NCBI GenBank assembly: GCA_030549335.1
Contig: CM060193.1
Location: 48,131,891 to 48,195,890 of the forward strand
Reading direction: 5' to 3'
Origin: Pontederia crassipes
Lineage: Eukaryota; Streptophyta; Magnoliopsida; Commelinales; Pontederiaceae
Length of the DNA: 64,000 nt
Shown one piece after another: positions 1 to 12,700 of this stretch. Both the position numbers and the translations under genes were made by a program. Every line of letters starts with the position of its first letter. Position 1 is the first letter of the stretch. The notes beneath the pieces were generated by a model. The model saw only the letters and a list, made by a program, of their open reading frames with translations, made no database searches and had not been told where the DNA came from.

Positions 1-40
1 ATGAAGTGCAATTTTTCGCATCAGCTGAAGGGTTACTTAC

Positions 41-861
41 ATAGCGGTTGAACATCTCAACAGCTCTCTCTGCCTCTTCGACAGTGCTCATTGAAACAAA
101 TCCAAATCCACGACTCTGATCAGTCTCCCTATTGTAGATTACCTTCATACATATTTAAAAAACATGTAAACAAATCCAATTCGGTTAAATGTCGCAGTAA
201 ATAAATGTCGTAAACGGAAAAAAATCCAATTTACCACAAGATGAAGATAATTAATCCAGAAGAAAGAATAATTAAATCCTAGGGATTCCTATAACGAGAT
301 AATTTACAAAATCCTTTTTTGTTTACTCCATAAGGAACATTATACCTCTGCGACCTCAACGATTCCAGCCTTCTCGAAGAGCTGCGCGAGCTTCTCGCTG
401 TCCACATCATACGGTAGGTTCCCGACGAAGAGCTTGGCTTCTTCCGGAGGCTCAGCATAAGACTCTTCTTCAACGCCACCTTCGGAGTCAACTGCGACCC
501 CTCCTTCGAAAGATGCCTCCGCCTCCTCGCCGTCCCACTCGGAGAGCCCGGCTTCGGCTCCCGGTTCTCCCTCCTCCTCAGACGCCGGCCAGTCCAAATC
601 CTCGCCCCGGAGCTCGTTCTCCTCCCCCTGCTGTGCCCAGTCGGACGTCTGCGCGACAAGGACGGTCAAAGAAGGCTGCTTCTTCGATAAGGAGAGCAGC
701 ACAGGGGAAGGAGAGCAGGAGATTTGGAGGAAATGAAGGTGCTTTGGAAGGGAAGAAGAGGGAGGCCGAAGGCAAAGAAGAGAGGGTCTGGATGAGGAGA
801 TAACAGAGGGGAGGCGGGCGCTCGCCATGAACAAGGTCTTGAAGGATGGAGCTGCCGCCAT
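41..861 (-). CDS. Chloroplast ribonucleoprotein (cpRNP, RRM RNA-binding protein), 5' part; exons 861-346 and 142-41, gene continues off the left edge
   Basis: Seen: exon 1 (861 to 346, 172 codons) begins [10 protein letters not shown] and has a Ser/Arg-rich, acid-poor leader typical of a plastid transit peptide. An acidic Glu/Gly-rich linker follows (residues about 75-140), then the start of an RRM with the RNP2 motif LFVGNL. The donor reads GAG|GTATAA. Exon 2 (142 to 41, 34 codons) joins in phase 0 after an ATGAAG acceptor, carries the RNP1 motif RGFGFVSM, and ends at a GTAAGT donor. Transit peptide, acidic domain and RRM in this order is the architecture of the nuclear-encoded cp28/29/31/33 proteins, which bind plastid mRNAs and support their stability and editing. 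The second RRM expected in the family would lie outside the window. A second in-frame Met at residue 12 is an alternative start. The 5' flank (862 onward) has no clear TATA box. The family call is firm; the exact paralogue cannot be decided. Confidence 0.93.
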
Positions 862-3239
862 GGGAGGAGGCAGAAGGAGCCCTGGAGAGATGGAGAGAGA
901 TAAGAGAGGGAGAGCGAGAAAGAGATTTGGGGTTTAAGAGTGGCTACGGGAGCAAGAGCGAGAGAGGTGTGAGATATTTCTATAATAAATGGATTGGACC
1001 CCCAAGTAAGTGCCCAAGTGGTTTATTTGGGCCGCATAAATGTAATAATACAAAGAATAAATATATTATGTTTGTTATTTTTCTTAAATATAAATCATTA
1101 TTACATTATTTACTAAACATTACGTTTTTCATATATAATATTCTTTATGATATATTCTTAAATATATTATGTTTGTTATTTTTCACTCACCAAATCGATT
1201 TATCATATATACTTAATAACTTAAAATGATATTATGAAGCTAACCATGAGAAAAAAAAAATGAAATTTGGTGCTTTTTTGTCCAATAAAATTTTTAGGTT
1301 AACTTTGATAAAAAAAAATGAAATTAGTGATTTTTATTCAATAAACAATTGAACTTTAAGATATCCCCCTTGTTTTTTTTATTAGCATCAACTCAATATA
1401 GTATTGTTTCACAAGATATTCCCAATCATTCTATTGATCCATAATTTTCAAATATTCTTATGAGATGAAATTGTCCCCCACAATTAAGTTATTGAAATGT
1501 CCAATGAAAACAAAAAGAAAAGAAAAGTAAGAGGGGGAAGCTACCTTTGAGTCAAGGCAGAAACCTCACACATGAGACTAGAGCAATGGTTGAGGCTCTG
1601 CCCCACCCTTATAGGATAAGGAAAGATAGAGATGCATAAAAATGTTATCCAGACAACATTATTAAGATTGAGATCTCACAAAAAAATTAAGAGAGTTTTA
1701 AGATCTAAAATATTGTAACACCCAAATAAAATAAAAGGGCTCAACAAGCCCTATTAAGCCACCAGCCTGGAAATCTCACTTAACCCAAGTTATAAAAGAC
1801 TATAATGCTACCCTAAACCATAATTTCTCCACCTAAACCCTCCAAAGATCAGAACTCATTCCCTCACAATGTGGCAGCTGGATTAGGAGGAGGTGAATAA
1901 GACTTGGAGTAAGAAGCTAGAACAAGGAGAAGAAGAAGCAACAATGTCAAGGAGGAGGACCACTGGAAGAAAAGAAAAGAGGAGATTCTAGGGTTTAGCT
2001 CCTAATCCAAGTATGTTTAAGGGGATCTAAATCCTAATGCTCCCTCAATGATTGCTTTATGAATGGATTGGGGTGTTTAAAAATCAACTGATTCTTATAA
2101 AATTGATAGTAGGAATTGTTGCATTAGGAAATATAGAATGCATGAACTCTTTGTTTTGTTTTATGATATGTGATGCCCTTACTGTGCTTTAGCTTTTTTT
2201 TTATTGTCCAACTCGATGTTGATTCTTAAACTCACATTAATTAGATTATGTCATGCCTGAAATGCTCTCTAGAATGAACTAATTGATGTGTACAAATGCC
2301 ATGTATCGACCCAATGAGAAATAGAACAACCACAATCAACCTATCATGACTTGTAATATAACTTTACAATCATTGCAACATCGGTACGACCAGGGGCCAT
2401 AGTACATTGTTTGAGTTGTAGTGATGTAGACAAGGGCAGACTCACATACATGCTAATGGGCCCTGACCCCCTAAAATTTTAAACTTTAAGTAATTATATA
2501 GACTAATATATATGTTTTAACATTTCTCTTTATCATATATTTCATCGGTATTTTAATTTTTTTAATTACCTCATGAGATTTTTTTAGAAAATATTCGATT
2601 GATGATTCACTTAATGCTTACTTATTATATTATTTGATTTGAACATTATATTATATCATATTATATTTTGTATTTTTTACTAAATAAGATATTACATATT
2701 AATAATATTACAATAATCACCTTAACTTACTTTATTTTTATTAATTTATATTATCCGATCTGACCATTCGATTCCATCCAGTCCAATCGATCCGATCTGA
2801 CCCGTTAAAAATGACTGGATCGAATCTTACAACATTGCTTTATAAAATAGTTATAGATCTATAATTTTTTATTCCGAAACTATCCGTCAACCCAACTCTA
2901 TAATAGAAATATATATTTTACACTGTGAACTTTAATTTGCAAATACAATTAAAATGTATTAAAATAAATGTGTCAATACAATAGAAAATTATATATATAT
3001 TACTTTTAAAAAATAAAAATAATTAATATTTGTAATAAAAAATTAAATAGGATAATAATAATGATGATATTGTGGACTTTAATGTCTTCATGTGTCATTA
3101 AAAACAGATTAAATAGAGTAAACATAAAATTCAACTAAATTGAATAAATTACTAATTCTTAAAATAACACAATAAATATGCTAGAATGAAAAAGTTTCAA
3201 ATATAAAAGGATGACTTTATTTTCTATATACTAGGAATA
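862..3239. other. Intergenic AT-rich region with transposon scraps
   Basis: No supportable gene. The region holds the upstream DNA of the cpRNP gene and the sequence beyond the 3' end of the NET-domain gene. At about 1712 a stretch starts TGTAACACCC and is followed by a TATAAAA-like sequence near 1791; this resembles the start of a gypsy-type LTR but no partner was found. At about 2755-2841 a stretch with repeated CCGATC/GATCCGATC motifs ends in a CAATGTTG (minus strand), like the ends of the hAT-type elements seen elsewhere in the window. Confidence 0.5.
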
Positions 3240-3705
3240 TTTTTCAGTTCCATGTAAATGAATAAAAGGTTACAATACAGTCTGCTTCTCCAGCAACACA
3301 GATATATCCAGTTCAGTTCGATCACCATTAACGAGTGGCAAACAATGTTTTTACACTACATATGATACAATACGAGCACAGAGCGGTCCCACAAGATTCT
3401 GCAGAGCATTTATAACTTCTGGTGAAACAACCGTTTTCAGAAGCAAATCTATACAGAAAAAATTTGCAGCAACCCTGTGACGTTTTGGGAGTCCTTTAAG
3501 AATTCTGTACAACAACGTAGAAACATCAATTCTACCAGAAATCACCATGTGCATAGAGCTTGCATTGCATTCCAATTGTTAGAATATAACCCCAGATTCC
3601 ATCTGTTTGTGATTCTGTCTGCCCAAAAGATGCAGTGCAGCACTAATGTGAAATGCTCCATTTTCAACCGGGCATGAACGTGAAGTGTTGATTACAAGTC
3701 AAAAG

Positions 3706-6700
3706 TTACAGCTGGTTGGCCTTGATAACATCTTGAACATGATAGTACAACCTCCACAATGTCACATTGTCCTGATATAATCAGAACAATCAAAGATTAG
3801 TAGTTAAAATTCTCTTTTATGACAAAAACTAGTACTTACTGTTCAAATTGTCCAAGAGAAACATATGGTCAAGGACACACTACCTGTTCTTCTAAGTTAA
3901 CAAGGACATGTCCAGCAAGAGCATCTCCAGATGAGCTCTGAGGTCGCACTATTTCCACCACACGATCAAGAGCTTTTCCTGGAAGCTTCTGAATCTGACT
4001 ACCAAGTCGTTGCATTTCTGCACTTGTCATAGGTCTGCAAATTGCCAAATTTCTGAATCAGTGCCTTTGTGGTTGCTATTTAATTTTAATATTTCTTTCC
4101 CTTATCCACTATGAAGAAACCTCACAGCTGTGTGTTAACAGGTACGAGGTTTCTTCATAGTAGTTAAGGGAAAGAAATATTAAAATTTACTAATAATTAT
4201 ACTAGGTTTATTAAAGGAAACAAAAAAGGAAAACCGACCAAAGAGCAAGATAAACATTTTATATTGCATTCTACAGGATAATATAAAACAAAGGTAGTGC
4301 TAAATTCTTCCAAGCAGAGAAGAAATTTCTATATGATTAGATACATGCCAGAGTGATATTGCAAAATGTATGGAGTATCATTGTTCTGATAAGATAACCG
4401 ATAATGCAGTACCTGCATTTAGACACCACAGTATTTAGAAATTCTTCGAGATCTTCCTCCATCTTAGTAAGCTGAGAAAATATGCTTTTCATTTTAGCCA
4501 CAAGATATATTTGATCTTAGCCAAAAGGTCGAGAAATGTATTACAAGTGCAGGCCTATATTTATATTCGAGAAAAAATGTTGCTTTCAAATATAAAAATA
4601 TTGATATACTTGATATTTCCCACTCATTCAGAAAGTAAAGATGAACTCGTGCTACAATACATAACGGTCTTCTTTTGGCAGACTGCCGACCAGATAGACG
4701 GGGTCCACTTGGTTGCTTGGGACAATGTTACCTACATCACAGGGTGGTTTGGGGGTCCGTGATCTCCGCTACACCAACCGACAAATCCTCGCCCATTGCC
4801 TAGGGCGGATCATGGGACCCGAGGACAGTTTACGGAATTTAGTGTTCATCACTTGCTATGGACATGACCTGTCGTGGGAGACCCGCTTCATTCTTCCATG
4901 GAGGGCCTCCTCTTTTTGGTGGGGGTGGCATCTTTGGCCCCCCGGATCCTCCCACTCATGGTCCCCTTGCTCGGCTCTGGGGATATCTTCTCATTCTGTC
5001 ATCAAGATTGGGCTCTGGTGGAGGCGTGACTGTGGGCTCTTGCTACCCACCTAGGGCCTGGTGGCTGAGTACTAGTCCGAGGTTGGCGGCCCTGGCTTCG
5101 GATCTTGGACTCTCCTTTTTACATCTCCACTCTCGGATGAGCACATTTCTGAACTCATGTCACTCCATCAAAGGATTGCTCCATTCCGTCCGGACCCATC
5201 CAGGTCGGACGGATGGGATTGGCTTCCTAAGTTCTTCTCGGCTCGCAGCATCTACCTTCTTCTTCCTGCTGCCTCGGCCTCTACAGAACTCAGGACTGAT
5301 TGCAGACTCATCTGGTATTCTCGAGTGCCGCTGAAAGTCAAGATCTTTGCTTGGCTTATGCGGCGTGGCAAACTTCTCACCAGGGCTTACAGATCGAGAT
5401 GGGCACCTCACGGGGCGATATCCTGTGTTCTATGTGATGAGGCTGAGGAAGACATCACCCACTTGTTTTTCACATGTCCAGTGTCCAGAGAGTTGTGGAG
5501 ACGGTCGAGCATGACGAGCAGCTTTCCATCCACTCTAGAGACTTTTTGGCTGCCTCTTCGTGTTTTTGTGGGACGGCAGCAGGGCAGGCGCTTGGCCCTA
5601 GCGACATTCTTGGCCGGTTCTTGGGCCATATGGCTCAAGCGTAACCGGATCATTTTTTGTGGGGAGCAATGTCAGGTTGAGAGCATTGTACACCATATCT
5701 CGTTTCTTCTACGAGAGTGGGGTTTTGGCTAGACATGGTACATCTCTTTTTATTGCTCTCTTATTGAGAGCTTTTTTTGTACATGACATCCACTTCATAG
5801 TTATATATACATACTTGAATGACAACCACAATGGCGGTCATCCTTTTTTCTCCTAAAAAAAAAATACATAAAGGTCTTTTACTCTAAAAAAAATACATAA
5901 AGGTCTTTCAAGTATTCTAAGGTTTTTCCCCTCTCAAAAAAAGTATTATGAGGCTTTTCATAAGGGAATAAGGATTATGTGGGGCAAAAAGTGACCCATA
6001 TATATGGGATCATCATCTAACGGTTCACAAATGGGTGCATTTTATAGAGATATTGATGATGTTGGATGGTGTCTATTTGTGAATCATACGGTAGCCCATA
6101 TATATATTGCCCCTCGTACTCCTTATTCCCTTTCAGTAATCAACAACATGTGCTACAATGGATAACATGTGCAAGATATATAAATATATTTCACTAATTA
6201 AACATGTTGATTATTGAAAAGTCCTGGAATACTTGAAAGACCTTTATGAATTGTAGCAAAAGTTCGTCTTTACTTTCTGAATGGGTGGGAATTACAAAAA
6301 GAAAAGTACCTTCTCAAACATCTTATTAGAGTACATTTGGATGGCTTCCTCAGAAATTCTGTCATCGCCATTGATAGCTTGAATATCATTACAAACCTAG
6401 CACAAAACAACACATTAAAGATGGAAGGATTGTTCATAACTCAACTGCCAAATTGTGGACAGAACTGGTTATACTATGTGGTCACACAGGATTATTTTCA
6501 CTTTCACCCTTTGAATAAGAAACTTGTTACAACATTGATACCAAATACAAAACTCTAACGCCAGTTTGTTATGGATGTTGAATGAAAAACAATCATATGA
6601 ATAAGAACATACAAAGATTCATGAGGTACACTTTTAATTGAGTTCAGTCCTTTGGCGGTAGCAGATTTTCTTTCTAGATGGGAAAAGAAAAACAGAAGAG

Positions 6701-9700
6701 GAAATGGATACACTATGTGGTCACATAGGATTATTTTCACTTTACCTTTTTGAGTAAGAAACTTGTTACAACATTGATACCAAATACAAAGCTCTCATAC
6801 CAGTTCGTTACACAATGTCAAATGAATCTACTGTTGATCTGTGTGTGTGTGTGCATGCTTCCACTTTTGAGTGCTGAAGGAGGCCAACACTTCCCATCAC
6901 TGGCAGTCCCTGCCGGCGGCGCCACCCCCGTTTCCGGCGTCCCCCGCCGGCGGCGCCACCCCCGCCTCCGGCGTCCCCCGTCGGAGGCGCCACCTTAGAT
7001 GCGATATTACGTTTGGTGAATATGCCAAGGAGAAAGTGGACGGTTGATAATGAGGGATGGACAACAAGAAACATACAAAGACCAGGGACACGCCAGCAAA
7101 TGATCACCAAGTGACAAATTCAGTGCTACCGCTGCAGGAGCTGGGGACATATGCAACGCGAGTGTCGAGACCCGATCAAATGTCTCGCCTGTGAGGGATA
7201 TGGTCATAAAAAAGCTGCCTGTCCTACCAGGCAACATACGACTCCATGGACAACCCTACGAGAGGCGCCAATTGAAACAGAGGTTCATCCTGATGATCAT
7301 ATAGTGATTGATGCTCTATGGGGACCAGCGATACGATCAAACCTGGAGGTCCTGCGCAACTGCGGAGTTGGGTATATCAGTGGTGGTTTCGTTTCACTGG
7401 GAGATATCAGAGCAGCACTGAAAGCTCAGTTGGGGAACGCGGCTCTGGTTCGCGTCTCCTGGTTAACAGAGTCTAGCATCTTTCTTTGGACTGGGGATTT
7501 GGCATTAAGAGAGCAAATCACGAAGCAAACACTGGTTCTACAAGACGGAGTCAAGATCGCCTGGCAACCTTGGTCGCCGGCTATTGGGGCAAAGAGATCT
7601 CAACAGGTGCGACAAATAGTGTTAGAACTAAGTGGCCTTCCTTTCCATCTCTGGTACCCAGAAGCTGTGGCAGCAATTGTTTCCTTTGGGCGAATGAACG
7701 AGGTCTTCTTCCCTCCTCTTGATACTAGCGCAATTCCTCCTGTAAAGGTGGAGGTTGAAATGAGATCGGATACGTCCATCCCACCAGAGATAATTGTTAG
7801 ATCTGGCGGCTACGAGTATATGATTAATGTCTCTGTAACTGCTGATCATGGAAGATACCCATCCTGGGCGGCAGTGCTGTCGGCGGCGAGCAGATCGGCG
7901 CCGGAGAAGATTCAAATCTGGAAACCGAAAATCCAGCGCCGAGATTTGGGGATCCTGCAGATCCCACGTGATCCTGATCCAATGGCAAAATCTGTTACGC
8001 GGTTGAATGGAACAACAAATCAGGAGGCAAATCAGGCATCAGTTAGGATAGAAGTTAATGCGACAAATCAGGAGCTGAAGGAGGATGGAGAATCCTCTAC
8101 AGTGATGGGTGGTGCTCACCTAGAAACTCCAGATACGACTGGTCCTGAGCCCACCAATGCTCTAGTAGATCACAGGCCCAACATGATACAACCCCAGGAA
8201 ACTATTTTTCCCCGGATGCAGCAACCTCTAGGTGAGCTCAAGCCCCATGCGATGGAACCAGAAGATAGCCACATCATGTCTATTCGTCCACAGCCTCAAT
8301 TTGAAGATTGCCATAAAATAGACATAATGCTCCTAGAAGCTGATCTTCCTGACGTGGCACTGCATCTTGGCGAGGAGGAGAGTAGGACATCTGCCGCAGT
8401 AGCAGACCAATCAATGTTCGAAATAGAGCTCGTGGCTGCAGCTATGCCAGCATCACGAAGACGGGGGTCAAAAGCTCCCAACAGGCAAGGGGATCTACGT
8501 GCAATCACTAGGTCCATGACGTCGGGATCGCAGACCCTTCACGGATGAAAGTTCTTACGTGGAATGTAAGAGGTCTCTGCAATCCAAGTAGGAGAGTGAC
8601 ACTGAGGAGATATATTACCCAGTGGAGAGTGGATATTGCCCTGCTACAAGAAACAAAACTTGAAGCGTGTGATACAACTACATGGGGCCAGATTGGAGGC
8701 TCATGGTTACAAAAGTTCTCTGCTTTAGACTCTGTTGGCAGATCCGGGGGGGTGTTTGATCGGCTGGCGAGAAGACATATTTGATGTGAGAGATATTTTA
8801 AGGGGGATGCACTCAATCAACATTATATTATCAAGACGAATGGACGATCGCCAACTACTAATTTCATGCATTTATGCCCCTTCAAATAATGGTCGACTGC
8901 AGCTATGGGATGAGCTAAGAACATTACGGGCAACACATGTGGGGACTCCATGGTTATTGGAGGGTGACTTCAATGCTACCTTAAATATTGATGACAGACC
9001 CATGATGAGATGGGGCAGAGATACTGGTGCTGAGGCCTTCCGCGACTTTATAATTGAGCAAGGATTGATTGACTATCCAGTCCCCAACTGCCGATTTACG
9101 TGGCGCAGCTCAGCATCCTCTTCAGCCAAATCTCGCATTGATCGATTCCTGGGATCCGTTGAATTGGCTGAAGCTTTCCAAACAGCAGACGTCTTAGCTC
9201 AGGATCGCCCTTTCTCTGACCACACACCTTTGGTATGGCAAGCAAATGGCACAAGAGGGTTAAGAACATATTTTAAATTTGAGAAAGCCTGGTTTCTCGA
9301 ATTAAATTTCAGAGATCTGGTGAAGGACAAGTGGCAAAGTCTGCCTAGTGGTTCATCGGCGACCAGGACCTTGGACAGTAAATTAAAACAAATGCGCAAA
9401 TTTCTAGTTGAATACAAAAGACAACGTCGGTTGGAAAATGATCAAAGAAGGAGAGAAGCCTTAATTGCTATTCGTAACTTAGACCGAGCAGAAGACACCA
9501 GATTTCTCTCTGAATCAGAGCTGAACGAAAGGAATCAATGGCAAGCAATAGTTGCTGAGGAGGATAAGGAGGAAATCACATGGAGGCAACGATCTCGTCA
9601 ACTTTGGCTATGTGAGGGCGACTCCAATACCAGATTTTTTCACACTTATGCTAGCCAACGACGACGGATCAATCACATAGATCGTCTTAAGATCAATGAG

Positions 9701-12700
9701 GTTGAATTGCATGGCCGGGAACAGCTGGGGGAAGGGGCAGCAAATTACTTTCGGAATTTCAGTAAAAGAAGGCAACCGAGCGAGTGGCACTGGTGTGGTA
9801 GCGACATGGAGCGTCTAACCTCGGATCAGGCTGCAATTTTGGTCGGAGAAGTCTCTGAAACAGAGGTTCTGACTGCCATTCGAGGACTCAAATCAGAAGC
9901 TGCACCAGGGCCAGACGGGTTCTCTATCCTATTCTATAAAGAATTCTGGTCAACTGTTGGCTCTGATGTCATGGCAGTAATTCATGATTTCTGTTCTGGG
10001 AATCATGGATTTGAACGCTTAAACCGTTTCTTTTTGCTCCTAATACCGAAGATACAATCAGCAGAACGAATTGAGGAATATAGACCCATCGCCCTGTCAA
10101 ATGCAATTTATCTCATTGTGGCAAAAGTTCTGGCCAACAGACTCAATGAGGTTTTGGCATCTCTAGTGCACCCTGTGCAATCTGCTTTTATTAAAGGCCG
10201 CTCTGTAACTGACAGTTATAGTATGGCTTCAGAGATTATTTCCGTATGGCGGAGGACAGGCAAAAAAGGCTTCTTATGGAAGGTTGACTTCTCCAAGGCC
10301 TATGATTCAGTGAATTGGTCATTCCTTTGGTTCTCTCTTCGTAGACATGGCTTTCCAGAGGTATGGATCAGTTGGATGAAAAGATGTGTATGCACTGTGT
10401 CCTTTTCTATTCTTATTAATGGTAACCCAGCGGGAGGTTGGGTGCAGCCACAGCGTGGGGTGCGACAGGGCTGCACTAGGCAGATGATACTGTCAGCGTC
10501 AGGCAGGATTCATTTCTAGATTCTCTTCTCCAAAAACCGACAAACTATCTCACCTTATTTGCACTAGGCAGATGATACGGTCTTCTTTGTCGAGGGTTCA
10601 ATTAATGAGGCGAGGAAGGTCGCTATCATGCTGGAACTATTCAAGGATTTCTCGGGACTGGCGGTCAATTACTCGAGGTCCATGTTCATCCCTTTTGGCC
10701 AGTCGATGGAGGAGACGACAAGGATTGCAACTGAGTTTAAATCACCTCAGGGAAAATTGCTGATAATTTATCTTGGTGCGCCATCATCGGATGGGCAGAT
10801 AAAAACGAGCAGATGGAATGAACTCATCAACTGGATGGAAACAAAATTAAAAAAGTGGAAAACGAGGCTATTATCCAAAGGGGGAGATTGATCCTACTCA
10901 ACTCAGTTCTCATGACGTTTCCTACATATTTTGTCTATTTTTCTGCTCCCCAGGAAGGATCCTAGAAGGAATTTCTATCAAAAAATGCAAAATGCAACAA
11001 TAGATCGATTCACTTGATGGACTGGCAAAGTATATGTAGACCAAAGGAGGGTGGGCTGGGCGTTCTTGACCTCTGAACTTTCAGCAAAGCTTTACTATGT
11101 AAGGACTGCCAGATCATGGCTAAAAGCAGGGATCCAGCGTTTGATATAATCAGCTCATGCCATGGGAGAAGGATGTGGGATAATTTCTTGCGAGACCATG
11201 GGGTTTCATCCTTTTGGAGAGGCATCTCATTGATCTTACACAAGACAAGATCTCATTTTAAACCACAAATTGCCCAGGCAAGGAGTTCATATTCTGGAAA
11301 GATGACTGGCTACAATAGCGATCCTCGGGACAAGGAGACCGCCATTGCTGATGTTTGGTGCTATCCGGCAGGTTTGAGACAGGGTTGCTGGTTTCAATAT
11401 TTCTCCTCCCCGCTCTCGGTTCAGAGAGCTGCTGAATTTCTTGAACTCCTGAATGCAATTTCACAATGAACCCAACTAACCCTTTGGGGGATGGTTGGGT
11501 CTGGAACAATGGTGTTTTTAGGGTCAAATCTGCCTTTGGTATCCTGCTGGGGAAAACCCACTGCGATGCGAAAATCTCCTGGCTGACTGCCGGAGGATTT
11601 GGCAGGCGAGGGTCCCTAGATCAAGATTTTCTGATGGCAGGTTAGAAGAGGCCGGATTCTCACAGTGAAATATCTGGCCAATCTGGTGGGGTCTCCTTCA
11701 TTATGCAACAGCTGACACAAAGAGGACGAGAACGTCGAACATTTATTTTTCCGGCGTCGAAAGTCGCACGAATTGTGGATCAGGCTGAACATTACTAGTA
11801 TCTTGACAACGTCGGAGGTTGGCTTCTGGATATCATTTAGGATGGATGGGATGCATAACAACCCAATCAGGTACATATCCAAAAGGGAGGTGAAATTAAT
11901 CGTTGTGACATTGTGGACGATTTGGCTACAAAGGAATATGGTGGTATTTCAAGGAGGCATGAGCTACACCGAAAATACTATTTCTCAAATCAAGAATTTG
12001 ACCAGAGATTGGAGCCTCTTTGGTTAGAATGCTTTCGTCAGTGAGATGGAGCCATCAACTTAGTGCTAACTTTATATCCTTTTCCATCTTTTTTTTGAGA
12101 AAATAAATTTCCTTTTCCATCTTGCATATTCCTCGGACAATGATTGTATCTCTTTGTAACCTTTTCCAAATGATTAACTAAAGTGGGCTGGATGGTTAAC
12201 ATTTGGTTAATCATCTTTTACCTTTTCAAAAAAAAATCAAAAGATAAAAAATGTGCTCTTAAAGAAAATAATTTGAGAAATGATTTACAATAATAATTAT
12301 GTAATAGAATTTAAACACCTTAATAACCCCATCTGGGTTGGGCGAACCCGATTCTTGACTAGGTTTGACCAATTCAAACCTGTCCAATAGGATGGTTAGG
12401 TTGGGCATGACCCATGAACTTTGCTGCCTGGCTGACCAGTCCGGTCCAAGTTTGACAACACTGCTTAGGAGCACACTTGCCTGCGAAAACGGCCCATAGC
12501 AACACTAGATGTCACCTCTTGTAGCTATTCTTCAAACTTATGTTCTGACTGTTAAACTTAATGTGATCCTCTTTCCTCATCTTGATTGAGAGTTATTTCA
12601 CAATCCACTTGTTTTTTAACATTCTCATATGCTAGATCAACACCCTCCACCTTCAACTGAAGCATCCAAATTTCATCTTATGTTGTGCAGGACTTTATGC

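Larger units (their letters stand above)
6820..12230 (+). mobile_element. Nearly full-length, defective L1-type LINE in NET-gene intron 2 (opposite strand)
   Basis: The order GC-rich 5' repeat, ORF1 with paired CCHC knuckles, ORF2 with endonuclease, reverse transcriptase and zf-RVT-like C-terminus, then an A-rich end after 12220, is that of a plant L1 LINE. The GC-rich block at about 6912-6993 repeats a unit of about 30 bp (CCGGCGGCGCCACCCCCG). The element is inactive: a stop in ORF1, a frameshift in the endonuclease, a rearranged RT core, and many stops after 10890. Both boundaries are approximate, and I could not find a target-site duplication. Confidence 0.85.

Noticed and set aside
513..803. 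Plus-strand open frame over the cpRNP exon
   Set aside because: Antisense shadow of the GC-rich first exon; low-complexity Pro/Arg composition and no family features.
3351..3575. Minus-strand frame just 3' of the NET-gene stop
   Set aside because: It lies downstream of the TAA at 3706-3708 on the same strand and is best read as 3'UTR; no motif.
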